A DNA stretch of 64,000 nt from Rhodopseudomonas faecalis. GTDB taxonomy: Bacteria; Pseudomonadota; Alphaproteobacteria; Rhizobiales; Xanthobacteraceae. Made by a program: the position numbers and the translations under genes. The DNA is taken from positions 87,164-151,163 of the forward strand of contig NZ_QJTI01000010.1 of assembly GCF_003217325.1 (NCBI RefSeq), read 5' to 3'. Positions 27,294-36,744 of the stretch are shown here, piece by piece. The notes beneath the pieces were generated by a model that did no database searches, had not been told where the DNA came from, and saw only the letters and a program-made list of their open reading frames with translations. The first letter of the stretch is position 1. Every line of letters begins with the position of its first letter.

Positions 27294-27331
27294 TCTGGCT
27301 TGACACTTTAAGCCGTCAGGTTAGCATGACA
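27288..27331 (+). promoter_or_regulatory. PpsR-type operator pair before bchC
   Basis: The exact site TGTTAATCTGGCTTGACA lies at 27288-27305. A one-mismatch site CGTCAGGTTAGCATGACA lies at 27314-27331, with an 8-bp gap. The classic bchC operators of Rhodobacter have the same 8-bp spacing. The pair ends 45 bp before the bchC start and overlaps the crtF stop codon. Confidence 0.87.
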
Positions 27332-27376
27332 CTGCGAGGCTCACGATCGGGCCCCGCTATGGACGCGGAGTAAGCG

Positions 27377-28315
27377 ATGGAAACCATCGCGGTAGTGCTG
27401 AAGCAGCCAAAACTCGTCGAAATCAACCGACTGGCTCTCACGGCTCCGACCCCCGAAGACGTGGTGGTCGATGTCGCGTGGAGTGGTGTCAGCACAGGAA
27501 CGGAACGACTGCTGTGGTCGGGCCGGATGCCAGCTTTTCCTGGAATGGGATACCCTCTCGTTCCCGGCTATGAATCGGTGGGGGAGGTGGTCGAGGCCGG
27601 CTCCGAAACCGATTTGCGCCCGGGGCAGATGGTGTTCGTGCCAGGCGCCAAGTGTTTTGGTGAGGTGCGCGGTCTCTTCGGAGCGTCCGCGTCGCGTTTG
27701 GTGGTTGCCGCCAAGCGCGTGATCCCCATCGAAAAGAGCCTCGGCGAGCGCGGCATTCTGCTGGCGCTGGCGGCGACGGCCTATCATGCCATCGCGGCGC
27801 CCGGCGCGCGCAGCCCGGAATGTATTGTTGGTCATGGCGTGCTCGGGCGTTTGCTTGCGCGCATCGCCGTGGCGCTTGGCAATCCGCCGCCGGTGGTTTG
27901 GGAGAAGAACCCGATCCGTACCGGCGGGGCGATGGGCTATTCCGTGATCGATCCGGCCGAAGACCCTCGTCGCGATTACAAGAGCATTTATGACGTCAGT
28001 GGAGATCCAACTTTGTTGGACTCTTTGATTTCGCGCATCGCGGCGGGTGGCGAGGTCGTGTTGGCTGGATTTTACAGCGAGCCGCTGTCGTTTGCCTTTC
28101 CGCCAGCCTTCATGCGCGAAGCGCGTATCCGGGTCGCCGCGGAATGGCAGCAACCCGACATCGCCGCGACTAAGGAACTGATCGAATCCGGACGCCTTTC
28201 GCTTGATGGGTTGATTACTCACCACCATGACGCGAAGGCTGCGCCCGATGCTTACCGAATCGCTTTCGAAGATGCTGCGTGTCTGAAAATGGTTTTAAAC
28301 TGGAGATTGAGCTGA
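27377..28315 (+). CDS. bchC: Bacteriochlorophyllide a dehydrogenase (3-hydroxyethyl)
   Basis: BchC oxidises the C3 hydroxyethyl group to acetyl, a late step of bacteriochlorophyllide a synthesis. It is a medium-chain dehydrogenase-like protein of 312 aa. [21 protein letters not shown] and [18 protein letters not shown] form the N-terminal GroES-like part. [15 protein letters not shown] marks the nucleotide-binding region. It heads the bchCXYZ-puf run; the stop and the bchX start overlap as TGATG. Confidence 0.94.
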   Translation: METIAVVLKQPKLVEINRLALTAPTPEDVVVDVAWSGVSTGTERLLWSGRMPAFPGMGYPLVPGYESVGEVVEAGSETDLRPGQMVFVPGAKCFGEVRGLFGASASRLVVAAKRVIPIEKSLGERGILLALAATAYHAIAAPGARSPECIVGHGVLGRLLARIAVALGNPPPVVWEKNPIRTGGAMGYSVIDPAEDPRRDYKSIYDVSGDPTLLDSLISRIAAGGEVVLAGFYSEPLSFAFPPAFMREARIRVAAEWQQPDIAATKELIESGRLSLDGLITHHHDAKAAPDAYRIAFEDAACLKMVLNWRLS

Positions 28316-29310
28316 TGGTTGCTGGACCCCAGGTCGCCATGAAAGACGCCCTTCGCGAAGAAGCGGCGGTTGAGCCCGACGCACCGGCCACCGGGCCGGT
28401 GACGAAAGAGACTCAGATCATTGCGATCTATGGCAAGGGCGGTATCGGCAAGAGCTTCACGCTCGCCAACCTCTCCTACATGATGGCGCAGCAGGGCAAG
28501 AAGGTGCTGCTGATCGGTTGCGACCCGAAGAGCGACACCACCTCGTTGCTGTTCGGCGGCAAGGCGACCCCGACCATCATCGAGACTTCGTCCAAGAAGA
28601 AGTTAGCCGGCGAAGAAGTGACCATCAGCGACGTCTGCTTCAAGCGCGACGGCGTGTTCGCGATGGAGCTGGGCGGTCCGGAAGTCGGTCGTGGCTGCGG
28701 TGGCCGTGGCATCATTCATGGCTTCGAGACCCTGGAGAAGCTCGGCTTCCACGAATGGGGTTTTGACTACGTGTTGCTCGACTTCCTGGGCGACGTGGTG
28801 TGCGGCGGCTTCGGTCTGCCGATCGCGCGCGACATGTGCCAGAAGGTGATCATTGTCGGCTCGAACGACCTGCAGTCGCTCTATGTCGCCAACAATGTCT
28901 GCAACGCGGTGGAATATTTCCGCAAGCTGGGCGGCAATGTCGGCGTCGCCGGCATCGTGATCAACAAGGACGACGGCACTGGCGAAGCGCAGGCTTTTGC
29001 CAAGGCGGCCAGCGTGCCGATTCTCGCCTCGATCCCGGCGAACGAAGAAATCCGGCGCAAGAGCGCGGCCTATCAGATCGTGGCCCGTCCGGGCACCGAA
29101 TGGGGTCCGCTGTTTGAACAGCTTGCTATCAATGTCGCTGAGGCGCCGCCGATGCGTCCGACCCCGCTTAGTCAGGACGGATTGCTGGCGCTGTTCTCCA
29201 GCGATGCCACCGGACGCGATGTGGTGCTCGAGCCCGCTACCATGGAAGACATGTGCGGCGCCTCGATCATCAACAAGCCGTCGCTCGAAGTCGTCTACGA
29301 CGCAGCGTGA
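28315..29310 (+). CDS. bchX: Chlorophyllide a reductase iron protein subunit X
   Basis: BchX is the NifH-like ATP-driven electron donor of chlorophyllide a oxidoreductase (COR), which reduces ring B. The P-loop is YGKGGIGKS (from about residue 39). The two cluster cysteines lie in GRGCGGRGIIHGF and [13 protein letters not shown], as in NifH and BchL. I chose the ATG at 28315, which overlaps the bchC stop (TGATG) and is preceded by GGAG; upstream in-frame codons belong to bchC. Length is 331 aa. A short, negatively charged N-terminal extension is typical of BchX. Confidence 0.95.
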   Translation: MVAGPQVAMKDALREEAAVEPDAPATGPVTKETQIIAIYGKGGIGKSFTLANLSYMMAQQGKKVLLIGCDPKSDTTSLLFGGKATPTIIETSSKKKLAGEEVTISDVCFKRDGVFAMELGGPEVGRGCGGRGIIHGFETLEKLGFHEWGFDYVLLDFLGDVVCGGFGLPIARDMCQKVIIVGSNDLQSLYVANNVCNAVEYFRKLGGNVGVAGIVINKDDGTGEAQAFAKAASVPILASIPANEEIRRKSAAYQIVARPGTEWGPLFEQLAINVAEAPPMRPTPLSQDGLLALFSSDATGRDVVLEPATMEDMCGASIINKPSLEVVYDAA

Positions 29311-29333
29311 AACAGCAAGATGCGGAGTTCGAA

Positions 29334-30908
29334 ATGAACGTCGTTCTGCCACGCTATGCCGGCGCGATTCCGGACTCGGTGGTCACCGATCCGGTCGAGC
29401 TGAACGCCGAGGTTGCCGGTGCAACCTCGGGCGACGGGCTCGGCTGCCATGCCGGCGCTGCGGAGATGAAGGCCGCGGCGGAAGCCGCCGGCAAGAGCGA
29501 AGTCCTGGAGCGTTATGCTGAGGACTATCCGAAGGGCCCGCACGATCAGCCGCAGAGCATGTGCCCGGCGTTCGGCAGCCTGCGCGTCGGTCTGCGCATG
29601 CGCCGCACCGCCACCATTCTGTCGGGCTCGGCCTGCTGCGTGTATGGCCTGACCTTCGTGTCGCATTTCTATGGTGCGCGCCGCACGGTCGGCTATGTGC
29701 CGTTCAGCTCGGAGACGCTGGTCACCGGCAAGCTGTTCGAGGACATCCGCGAGGCGGTGTACAAGCTCGCCGATCCGGCGCTGTACGACACCATCGTCAT
29801 TACTAATCTGTGCGTCCCGACCGCGTCGGGCGTGCCGCTCGAGCTGCTGCCGAAGCAGATCAACGGCGTGCGCGTGATCGGCATCGACGTCCCCGGTTTC
29901 GGCGTGCCGACCCATGCCGAGGCCAAGGACGTGCTGGCCGGCGCCATGCTGGAATATGCCCGCAAGGAAGCCGAGCAGGGCCCGGTGCAGGCGCCGCGCG
30001 GCGGCCGCAATGAGCGGCCGACGGTGACGCTGCTGGGCGAAATGTTCCCGGCTGATCCGGTCGGCATCGGCATGATGCTGGAGCCGCTTGGTCTGGCCGT
30101 TGGCCCGGTGGTGCCGACCCGCGAATGGCGCGAGCTTTATGCCGCGCTCGATTGCAAGGTCGCCGCTGCGATCCATCCGTTCTACCGCTCCTGCATCCGG
30201 CAGTTCGATCTCGCCGGCCGCAAGGTGGTCGGTTCGGCGCCGGTCGGTCACGACGGCACCGAGGCCTGGCTGGAAGCGATCGGCACGGCCTGCAATGTCG
30301 AGCGCGCCAAGATCGATGCTGCGAAAAACCGCTTCCTGCCGATGATCAAATCGGCGCTGGCCGCCAAGCCGATCGATGCCCGCATCACGGTGTCGGGCTA
30401 TGAGGGCTCGGAGCTCTTGGTGGCGCGGCTGCTGATCGAAAGCGGCGCCAAGGTGCCTTATGTCGGCACCGCCTGTCCGCGCACCGAATGGTCCGAGGCC
30501 GACCGGCAGTGGCTGGAAGCCAAGGGCGCGCGCGTGCAGTATCGCGCTTCGCTCGAGATGGACTTCGACGCCGTCGATGAGTTCAAGCCCGACCTGGCGA
30601 TCGGCACCACGCCCGTGGTGCAGAAGGCCAAGCAGATGGGCATCCCGGCGCTGTACTTCACCAACCTGATTTCGGCCCGTCCGCTGTTCGGCGCCGCCGG
30701 GGCTGGTTCGCTGGCGCAGGTGGTCAACACCGCGGTCGCCAACAAGGGCCGTTTCGACGAGATGAAAGCGTTCTTCGGTGAGGTCGGCCAGGGTTATGCC
30801 GCCGGCGTCTGGGAAGATACGCCGAAAGACAATGTGCCGTTCCGTGAGAAGTACAAGAAGCAGATCGAAGCTCTGGCCAAGAAGCGCAAGTCGGAGGAGA
30901 TGATCTGA
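29334..30908 (+). CDS. bchY: Chlorophyllide a reductase subunit Y
   Basis: BchY forms, with BchZ, the catalytic NifDK-like core of COR and holds cluster cysteines. [26 protein letters not shown] and [20 protein letters not shown] carry these cysteines. [21 protein letters not shown] follows. I chose the ATG at 29334, preceded by GGAG at 6 bases (524 aa). The frame stays open into the end of bchX, where a GTG at 29307 is the only alternative worth noting. The bchZ start overlaps the stop (TGATG). Confidence 0.94.
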   Translation: MNVVLPRYAGAIPDSVVTDPVELNAEVAGATSGDGLGCHAGAAEMKAAAEAAGKSEVLERYAEDYPKGPHDQPQSMCPAFGSLRVGLRMRRTATILSGSACCVYGLTFVSHFYGARRTVGYVPFSSETLVTGKLFEDIREAVYKLADPALYDTIVITNLCVPTASGVPLELLPKQINGVRVIGIDVPGFGVPTHAEAKDVLAGAMLEYARKEAEQGPVQAPRGGRNERPTVTLLGEMFPADPVGIGMMLEPLGLAVGPVVPTREWRELYAALDCKVAAAIHPFYRSCIRQFDLAGRKVVGSAPVGHDGTEAWLEAIGTACNVERAKIDAAKNRFLPMIKSALAAKPIDARITVSGYEGSELLVARLLIESGAKVPYVGTACPRTEWSEADRQWLEAKGARVQYRASLEMDFDAVDEFKPDLAIGTTPVVQKAKQMGIPALYFTNLISARPLFGAAGAGSLAQVVNTAVANKGRFDEMKAFFGEVGQGYAAGVWEDTPKDNVPFREKYKKQIEALAKKRKSEEMI

Positions 30909-32356
30909 TGCTGGTGCTCGATCACGACCGCGCGGGTGGCTATTGGGGCGCCGTTTACGCGTTCACCGCGCTCAAGGGCTTGCAGGTGATCATCGACGGC
31001 CCGGTCGGCTGCGAAAACCTGCCGGTGACCTCGGTGCTGCATTACACTGACGGCCTGCCGCCGCATGAGCTGCCGATCGTTGTCACCGGCCTTGGCGAGG
31101 AAGAACTCGGCAAGCTCGGCACCGAAGGCGCCATGAAGCGCGCGCACCGCACGCTCGATCCGTATCTGCCGGCGGTGGTGGTGACCGGCTCGATCGCCGA
31201 GATGATCGGCGGCGGCGTCACGCCGGAAGGCACCAATATCAAGCGCTTCCTGCCGCGCACCATCGACGAAGATCAGTGGCAGAGCGCCGACCGCGCCATC
31301 GTCTGGCTGTGGAAGGAATACGGTCCGAAGAAGATTCCGGAACGTAAGCCGCGCCAAGAGGGCGAGAAGCCGCGCGTCAACATCATCGGTCCGATCTACG
31401 GCACCTTCAACATGCCGTCCGATCTCGCGGAAATCCGCCGCCTGATCGAAGGCATCGGTGCCGAAGTGAACATGGTGTTTCCGCTCGGCACCCACATCGC
31501 CGACATTCCGAAGCTGGTGAATGCCGACGTCAACGTCTGCATGTACCGCGAATTCGGCCGGCTGCTGTGCGAAGCGCTCGATCGGCCCTATCTGCAGGCA
31601 CCGATCGGCCTGCACTCCACCACCAAGTTTCTGCGCAAGCTCGGCGAGCTGCTCGGTCTCGATCCGGAGCCGTTCATCGAGCGCGAGAAGCACACCACCA
31701 TCAAGCCGCTCTGGGATCTGTGGCGTTCGGTGACACAGGACTTCTTTGGCACGGCGAGCTTCGCGATCGTCGCCAACGAGACCTATGTCCGCGGCGTCCG
31801 CAATTTCCTTGAAACGGAAATGGGCCTGCCGTGCACCTTCGCGATCGCGCGGCGTACGGGCTCCAAGACCGACAACGAAGCGGTGCGTAACGCGGTGCGT
31901 ACTACGCCGCCGCTGGTGATGTTCGGCAGCTACAACGAACGTATGTATCTCGCCGAATGCGGCGGCCGGGCGATCTACATCCCGGCGTCGTTCCCTGGTG
32001 CAGTGATTCGCCGCCATACCGGCACGCCGTTCATGGGCTATTCCGGCGCGACCTACCTCGTTCAGGAGGTCTGCAATGCGCTATTCGATGCCCTGTTCAA
32101 CATCCTGCCGCTCGCTTCCGATCTCGACCGCGTCGACCCGACTCCGGCGCGTCGTCACGAAGAAATCGCCTGGAGCGATGAAGCGAAGGCGATGCTCGAC
32201 GAAGTGTTGGAATCACACCCGGTTCTGGTGCGGATTTCGGCGGCCAAGCGGTTGCGCGATGCTGCTGAGAGCAGTGCCCGCCGGGCCGGTGAGGAACGTG
32301 TTACTACCGACTATGTCGCCAAGGCGCGTGCGCTGTTGGAAGGTCAATCGGTGTGA
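30908..32356 (+). CDS. bchZ: Chlorophyllide a reductase subunit Z
   Basis: BchZ is the NifK-like partner of BchY in [23 protein letters not shown] and [20 protein letters not shown] carry a cluster cysteine and resemble Nif[21 protein letters not shown] and the C-terminal helical region ([20 protein letters not shown]) with a bchH/PCP-like tail are also typical. Length is 482 aa. The gene ends 77 bp before pufQ, so transcripts from bchC can read into the puf genes, as in other purple bacteria. Confidence 0.95.
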   Translation: MLVLDHDRAGGYWGAVYAFTALKGLQVIIDGPVGCENLPVTSVLHYTDGLPPHELPIVVTGLGEEELGKLGTEGAMKRAHRTLDPYLPAVVVTGSIAEMIGGGVTPEGTNIKRFLPRTIDEDQWQSADRAIVWLWKEYGPKKIPERKPRQEGEKPRVNIIGPIYGTFNMPSDLAEIRRLIEGIGAEVNMVFPLGTHIADIPKLVNADVNVCMYREFGRLLCEALDRPYLQAPIGLHSTTKFLRKLGELLGLDPEPFIEREKHTTIKPLWDLWRSVTQDFFGTASFAIVANETYVRGVRNFLETEMGLPCTFAIARRTGSKTDNEAVRNAVRTTPPLVMFGSYNERMYLAECGGRAIYIPASFPGAVIRRHTGTPFMGYSGATYLVQEVCNALFDALFNILPLASDLDRVDPTPARRHEEIAWSDEAKAMLDEVLESHPVLVRISAAKRLRDAAESSARRAGEERVTTDYVAKARALLEGQSV

Positions 32357-32388
32357 GCATGATTGAGGCAAAACAATGCTTTCTGAAT

Positions 32389-32410
32389 TTGCGCTGTGTC
32401 ATATGCGCAA
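32389..32410. promoter_or_regulatory. Inverted repeat before pufQ, candidate regulator site
   Basis: TTGCGC and GCGCAA form perfect arms around a 10-bp spacer. The repeat lies 23 bp before the pufQ start. It is not a TGT-N12-ACA site. A RegA/PrrA-type or other activator site is possible. AGGAG of the pufQ ribosome binding site follows. Confidence 0.5.
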
Positions 32411-32433
32411 AGCAACATTCAGGAGTGTAATCG

Positions 32434-32661
32434 ATGTCCGAATATGTACATAGCGGCCGTCGTTTTAGATTGCTTCCCGAAGGCGCTGACAAGGAATGCC
32501 AGGTGATTTACGGTGCTTGCTACGCGCTGTTTTTGATCCGAGCTGTGGCCACCCGGATGATTCCTTGGCGCGCAAAGAAATCAAACAACCATGAAACGGT
32601 ATTCAACGAAGCCAGCAACGCGGCGCGCGTTTTGGTGACGTCATCTTTCATGGGGATGTAA
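32434..32661 (+). CDS. pufQ: PufQ-type bacteriochlorophyll assembly protein
   Basis: The 75-aa product sits between bchZ and pufB, the normal place of pufQ. It has a hydrophilic N-terminus (MSEYVHSGRRFRL), one moderately hydrophobic segment (CQVIYGACYALFLIRAVATR, residues about 22-41), then a basic patch and an amphipathic end. PufQ is thought to help deliver bacteriochlorophyll or its intermediates to membrane assembly sites. Sequence identity to the Rhodobacter form is low as far as I can judge from memory, so the call rests mainly on size, topology and position. AGGAG precedes the ATG by 8 bases. Confidence 0.75.
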   Translation: MSEYVHSGRRFRLLPEGADKECQVIYGACYALFLIRAVATRMIPWRAKKSNNHETVFNEASNAARVLVTSSFMGM

Positions 32662-32700
32662 TTCACGGATTTCGTCCGGTGTAAGCCGGGCGGATAACTG

Positions 32701-32793
32701 CCGGTTCGGAAACGAAACGGTAATCCACTGTCGGTTCGGAAACGAACGGCATTCGTTGCCGCCTCACTCGGGCGGCAGGACGGCCGAAAGGCC
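32701..32793 (+). other. RNA hairpin array between pufQ and pufB
   Basis: Two direct repeats (CGGTTCGGAAACGAA at 32702-32716 and 32732-32746) each fold with a TTCG/CGAA stem and GAAA loop. A 7-bp hairpin follows (TGCCGCC/GGCGGCA, 32757-32777). A fourth hairpin, GGCC-GAAA-GGCC (32782-32793), ends just before the pufB ribosome binding site (AGGAGG). Such hairpins at the 5' end of pufBA may stabilise the mRNA or mark processing ends. Confidence 0.7.
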
Positions 32794-32813
32794 ATCACTA
32801 GGAGGTGTACCAA

Positions 32814-33017
32814 ATGAGTGACGGTTCCATCTCGGGACTTTCCGAAGCGGAAGCTAAGGAATTCCACTCGATCTTCGTGTCGAGCTTCTTCCTCTTCATC
32901 GTCGTCGCCGTGGTTGCCCATATCCTCGCTTGGATGTGGCGTCCGTGGCTCGCGCCCGTCGGCGGCTACAAGACCGCGCTGGAGAGCATCCAGCAGGTCG
33001 CTGCGTATCTTTGCTAA
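32814..33017 (+). CDS. pufB: Light-harvesting 1 beta polypeptide
   Basis: The LH1 beta polypeptide binds bacteriochlorophyll a in the ring around the reaction centre. The 67-aa product has the classic N-terminus ([14 protein letters not shown]), one membrane helix and the bacteriochlorophyll-ligating His36 in [15 protein letters not shown] chose the ATG at 32814 because AGGAGGT lies 8 bases upstream; an upstream in-frame TAC-ATG-less extension has no start signal. The tail of about 23 residues after WRPWLAP is longer than in many LH1 beta chains. pufA follows after 15 bp. Confidence 0.96.
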   Translation: MSDGSISGLSEAEAKEFHSIFVSSFFLFIVVAVVAHILAWMWRPWLAPVGGYKTALESIQQVAAYLC

Positions 33018-33032
33018 AGGGAGGACCTAATC

Positions 33033-33203
33033 ATGTGGCGTATTTGGCTTCTGTTTGATCCGCGTCGTGCTCTGGTCCTGCTGTTCGCGTTCCTGTTCGG
33101 CCTCGGGATCATCATCCACTTCATCCTGCTGAGCACCAGCCGCTTCAACTGGCTGGACGGTGCGAAGAAGACGGCTGAGGTCGTCACCAGCATGCTCACC
33201 TAA
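33033..33203 (+). CDS. pufA: Light-harvesting 1 alpha polypeptide
   Basis: The LH1 alpha polypeptide pairs with PufB. The 56-aa product starts [18 protein letters not shown], a hallmark of LH1 alpha. The membrane helix contains the bacteriochlorophyll ligand His29 ([19 protein letters not shown]). GGGAGGA precedes the ATG. The gene was missed by a length cutoff but is unmistakable. A stable hairpin lies between its stop and pufL. Confidence 0.97.
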   Translation: MWRIWLLFDPRRALVLLFAFLFGLGIIIHFILLSTSRFNWLDGAKKTAEVVTSMLT

Positions 33204-33221
33204 GAGCGTGACGTTTGCTTT

Positions 33222-33270
33222 CCGGAAGGGACGAGAAACGGAACGGGGTGCCGGGCTCGTCCACTTCCGG
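33222..33270 (+). other. Stable intercistronic hairpin between pufA and pufL
   Basis: CCGGAAGGGACGAG (33222-33235) pairs with CTCGTCCACTTCCGG (33256-33270), leaving one bulged A and a 20-base loop. In Rhodobacter a hairpin at this point protects the pufBA message from 3' decay and partly limits pufLM output, giving excess LH1 over reaction centre. No T-run follows, which fits a stabiliser rather than a terminator. Confidence 0.85.
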
Positions 33271-33334
33271 GAGCTACGCAACTTCGATGGATTGAAGATG
33301 GATATTCCCTGGCTCGCACGCGGAGGAACGATCG

Positions 33335-34168
33335 ATGGCAATGCTCAGCTTTGAGAAAAAATACCGCGTTCGTGGCGGAACGCTTATCGGGGGGGACCTG
33401 TTCGACTTCTGGGTTGGCCCCTTCTACGTCGGGTTCTTTGGGGTGACCGCGGTCTTCTGCGCGCTTATGGGAACCGCGCTGATCATCTGGAACACGGCTC
33501 TCGGCCCCACCTGGAATCTGTGGCAAATCAGCGTAAATCCGCCGGACGTTAAGTACGGACTTGGCTTCGCCCCGCTCGCCGAAGGTGGCATTTGGCAGTG
33601 GGTGACGATCTTCGCAACTGGCGCGTTCTGCTCCTGGGCGCTGCGCGAGGTCGAGATTTGCCGCAAGCTCGGCATCGGCTATCACGTGCCGTTTGCTTTC
33701 AGCTTCGCGATTTTCGCCTATTTGACCCTGGTGGTGATTCGCCCGGTCCTCATGGGCTCCTGGAGCTACGGCTTCCCCTACGGCATCTTCACCCATCTCG
33801 ACTGGGTTTCTAACACCGGTTACCAGTACGGCCAGTTCCACTGGAACCCGGGTCATATGATCGCGATCACGTTCTTCTTCACGACGTGTCTCGCCCTCGC
33901 TCTGCACGGTGGTCTGGTTCTGTCCGCCATCAATCCCGACCGCGGTGAACCCGTGAAGTCGCCCGAGCACGAAAACACCGTGTTCCGTGACCTGGTCGGC
34001 TATTCGATCGGCACCATTGGTATCCATCGCGTGGGTCTCTTCCTTGCTCTGAGCGCCGTGTTCTGGTCGGCGGTCTGCATGCTCATCTCCGGTCCGGTCC
34101 TGCCGGAAGGTGGTTCTTGGCCCGAGTGGTGGGAGTGGTGGCGCCGGATCCCGATCTGGAACCCGTAA
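33335..34168 (+). CDS. pufL: Photosynthetic reaction centre L subunit
   Basis: PufL binds, with PufM, the special pair, accessory pigments and quinones. The 277-aa product starts [20 protein letters not shown] and has five membrane helices. The conserved stretches [20 protein letters not shown] and [20 protein letters not shown] carry pigment- and iron-binding histidines. The Tyr/Trp-rich loop [20 protein letters not shown] is typical. CGGAGGAA lies before the ATG. pufM follows by 30 bp. Confidence 0.98.
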   Translation: MAMLSFEKKYRVRGGTLIGGDLFDFWVGPFYVGFFGVTAVFCALMGTALIIWNTALGPTWNLWQISVNPPDVKYGLGFAPLAEGGIWQWVTIFATGAFCSWALREVEICRKLGIGYHVPFAFSFAIFAYLTLVVIRPVLMGSWSYGFPYGIFTHLDWVSNTGYQYGQFHWNPGHMIAITFFFTTCLALALHGGLVLSAINPDRGEPVKSPEHENTVFRDLVGYSIGTIGIHRVGLFLALSAVFWSAVCMLISGPVLPEGGSWPEWWEWWRRIPIWNP

Positions 34169-34198
34169 TTCAACCCGGTCACAAGAAAGAGTCTTGTC

Positions 34199-35119
34199 AT
34201 GGCCTATCAGAATATCTTCACACAGGTGCAGGTGCAGTGCGCTGCGCACCATGGGGTGGCCTTGCGGCCGGGGAGTTCCGAACGCGAGACCCAGACCACC
34301 TTCTCGTACTGGCTGGGTAAGATCGGCGACGCTCAGGTAGGGCCGATCTACCTCGGGTTCACCGGTGTGGTGTCGGCGATCTTCTTCGCTTTCGCGTTGT
34401 TGATCATCGGCCTCAACATGCTGGCCCAAGTCGACTGGAACGTGATCGCGTTCATCAAGAACTTCTGCTGGCTGGCGCTTGAGCCGCCGAAGGCAGAGTA
34501 CGGCCTGAGCATTCCGCCGCTGGCGGAAGGCGGCTGGTGGCTGACCACCGGCTTCTTCCTCACCGCTTCGATCCTGTTGTGGTGGGTTCGCACCTATCGT
34601 CGCTCGCGGGCTCTCGGCATGGGTACCCATGTGTCCTGGGCCTTCGCCTCGGCGATCTTCCTGTACCTCGCGATCGGCTTCATCCAGCCGGTGATGATGG
34701 GAACCTGGAGCGAAGCTCCTCCGTTCGGCATCTTCCCGCACCTGGACTGGACCAACAACTTCTCGATCAAGTACGGCAGCCTGTACTACAATCCCTTCCA
34801 CTGCCTCTCGATCGCGTTCTTGTATGGTTCGGCTCTGCTGTTCGCGATGCACGGTGCGACCATTCTCGCCGTGAGCCGCTACGGTGGCGAGCGTGAGATC
34901 GAGCAGGCTGTGGACCGTGGTACCGCTCTTGAACGCGCTGCTCTGTTCTGGCGCTGGACCATGGGCTTCAACGCCACGGCGGAATCGATCCATCGTTGGG
35001 CGTGGTGGTTTGCGGTTCTCTGCCCGCTGACCGGTGCCATTGGCATCATCCTGAGCGGTCCGGTTGTCGACAACTGGTTCGACTGGGGTGTCAAGCACGG
35101 TCTGGCGCCCCCGCGCTAA
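34199..35119 (+). CDS. pufM: Photosynthetic reaction centre M subunit
   Basis: PufM is the second core reaction-centre chain, binding QA and part of the special pair. The 306-aa product begins [13 protein letters not shown] and has five membrane helices. Key stretches are [20 protein letters not shown] and [19 protein letters not shown], which provides the Glu that helps bind iron. [18 protein letters not shown] follows. No pufC (tetraheme cytochrome) or pufX follows. A strong hairpin closes the operon, so soluble cytochrome c2 (cycA, 41.4 kb) is the likely electron donor. Confidence 0.98.
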   Translation: MAYQNIFTQVQVQCAAHHGVALRPGSSERETQTTFSYWLGKIGDAQVGPIYLGFTGVVSAIFFAFALLIIGLNMLAQVDWNVIAFIKNFCWLALEPPKAEYGLSIPPLAEGGWWLTTGFFLTASILLWWVRTYRRSRALGMGTHVSWAFASAIFLYLAIGFIQPVMMGTWSEAPPFGIFPHLDWTNNFSIKYGSLYYNPFHCLSIAFLYGSALLFAMHGATILAVSRYGGEREIEQAVDRGTALERAALFWRWTMGFNATAESIHRWAWWFAVLCPLTGAIGIILSGPVVDNWFDWGVKHGLAPPR

Positions 35120-35149
35120 CCGACCCTAACTAGTCCAGCGATCATGAAA

Positions 35150-35188
35150 GCGCGCGCCCGACTCGCATTATGCAAGTGGGGCGCGCGC
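35150..35188 (+). terminator. Hairpin terminator after pufM
   Basis: The 10-bp perfect arms GCGCGCGCCC and GGGCGCGCGC enclose a 19-base loop, 30 bp after the pufM stop. The T-run is weak (AATCTCTT), so termination may be incomplete or the hairpin may protect the 3' end. Confidence 0.7.
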
Positions 35189-35310
35189 AATCTCTTGCCC
35201 AACTGACTTTTCGTTTTGCGGGCCTTCCGAGACGGACCCGCCAGTGATTGCATCGCGGCGATATAGGCACGGGCGGAGGATTAATTTCTTGCTGGAGGAT
35301 ATTTGCCCTG

Positions 35311-36744
35311 GTGCAAGTGTTCAAATCTCCAACCGAAACGCTCGGAGATCTCGGAGCGCAAGCTGCAGCGAAGCTGATCGCCGCGGCCACTGACATTGCG
35401 CTGGTGGTTGACCGCCAAGGCGTTATCCTCGACATCGCATTCAACAAAGACGATCTGGCACTCGAGCTCGACGGCCAAGGCCGTTGGCTGGGATCCAAGC
35501 TCGTCGATATCGTCACCTCCGATACCCAGCTGAAAATTCGAGAATTGCTGCAGGTCGCAATCGATCGCGGCAGCACCGGCTGGCGGCAGGTCAATCATCC
35601 CTCGCCAACCGGCGAAGACGTGCCCGTGCAATATGCCGCGATCGATTACGGCCGCGACAACCGCCTGATCGTGGTCGGGCGCGATCTGCGCCAGCTCGCC
35701 CAGATGCAGCGCCGGCTGGTCAGCGCCCAGCAGTCGATGGAGCGCGACTACATCAAGCTGCGTCAGGCCGAGACCCGCTATCGGCTGCTGTTCCAGGTCG
35801 CGGCGGAAGCGGTGGTGATCGTCGATTCCACCACCGAGACCGTGATCGACGCCAATCCGGCCGCGCTGGCGCTGTTCGAGCAGAACGCGCCGCAGATGCT
35901 GAGCTCGCCGTTCCCGAGCCATTTCACCGGATCGAGTGCGCAGGCGATCATCAATCTTCTGTCCGAAGTGCGCGCCTCCGGGCGCGACAACCGCGTGCGG
36001 GTGCATCTCGCTAACGGCCCGCGCGATTGTGATGTCGCGGTGTCGCTGTTCCGCCAGGACAACGCCTCACTGTTCCTGATCCGGCTGTCGTCCTATTCGA
36101 CCCTGCCGGAAGCCGGCGGCATGAAGGCCACCGGCATGCTGGCCAATTATTTCGAATCCGCCGCCGACGCGCTGGTGATCACCCGCTACGACGGCCGGAT
36201 TCTGAAAACCAATCTGGCCTTTCTGGAAATGGCCCAGCTCGGCACCGCCGAGCAGTCGCGCGGGGAATCGCTCGATCGCTGGCTCGGCCGCACCGGCGTT
36301 GATTTTAGCGTCGCGCTCGCCAATCTGCGGCAAAGTGGCTCGATCAAGATGTTCACCACCGCGCTGCGCGGCGAGTTCGGCGGCCTCACCGAGGTCGAGG
36401 TGTCGGCGGTGTCGCTGACCGACAGCGAGGACCAGCCGAGTTTCGGCTTCGCAATCCGCAACATCGAGAAGCGTTTACCCGCGGTAGCGCCCTCGAAACG
36501 CGAGCTGCCGCGCTCAGTGGCGCAGTTGACGGAACTGATCGGACGTGTGCCTCTTCGGGATCTGGTCCGAGAGACCACGGATGTGATCGAGAAGCTGTCG
36601 ATCGAAGCGGCTCTGGAATTAACCGGAGACAACCGCGCTTCGGCAGCTGATATGCTCGGTCTCAGTCGGCAAAGCCTGTACGTCAAGCTGCGCCGCTATG
36701 GCTTAGCGGAACATGCCCCCGAAGGAGAGACCAGTAATGAATAA
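35311..36744 (+). CDS. ppsR: Photosynthesis repressor PpsR/CrtJ, without a cysteine in the DNA-binding domain
   Basis: PpsR represses bch and crt genes in air or in the dark by binding TGT-N12-ACA. The 477-aa protein has an N-terminal PAS-like domain (VVDRQGVILDIAFNKDDLALEL). A coiled Q-linker (LAQMQRRLVSAQQSMERDYIKLRQAE) and two more PAS domains follow. The Fis-type helix-turn-helix is at the end (LTGDNRASAADMLGLSRQSLYVKL). The only cysteine is in GPRDCDVAV; the HTH has none, unlike redox-controlled forms. I prefer the GTG at 35311 with GGAGG about 12 bases upstream. Its stop overlaps bchG by 8 bases. Confidence 0.92.
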   Translation: MQVFKSPTETLGDLGAQAAAKLIAAATDIALVVDRQGVILDIAFNKDDLALELDGQGRWLGSKLVDIVTSDTQLKIRELLQVAIDRGSTGWRQVNHPSPTGEDVPVQYAAIDYGRDNRLIVVGRDLRQLAQMQRRLVSAQQSMERDYIKLRQAETRYRLLFQVAAEAVVIVDSTTETVIDANPAALALFEQNAPQMLSSPFPSHFTGSSAQAIINLLSEVRASGRDNRVRVHLANGPRDCDVAVSLFRQDNASLFLIRLSSYSTLPEAGGMKATGMLANYFESAADALVITRYDGRILKTNLAFLEMAQLGTAEQSRGESLDRWLGRTGVDFSVALANLRQSGSIKMFTTALRGEFGGLTEVEVSAVSLTDSEDQPSFGFAIRNIEKRLPAVAPSKRELPRSVAQLTELIGRVPLRDLVRETTDVIEKLSIEAALELTGDNRASAADMLGLSRQSLYVKLRRYGLAEHAPEGETSNE

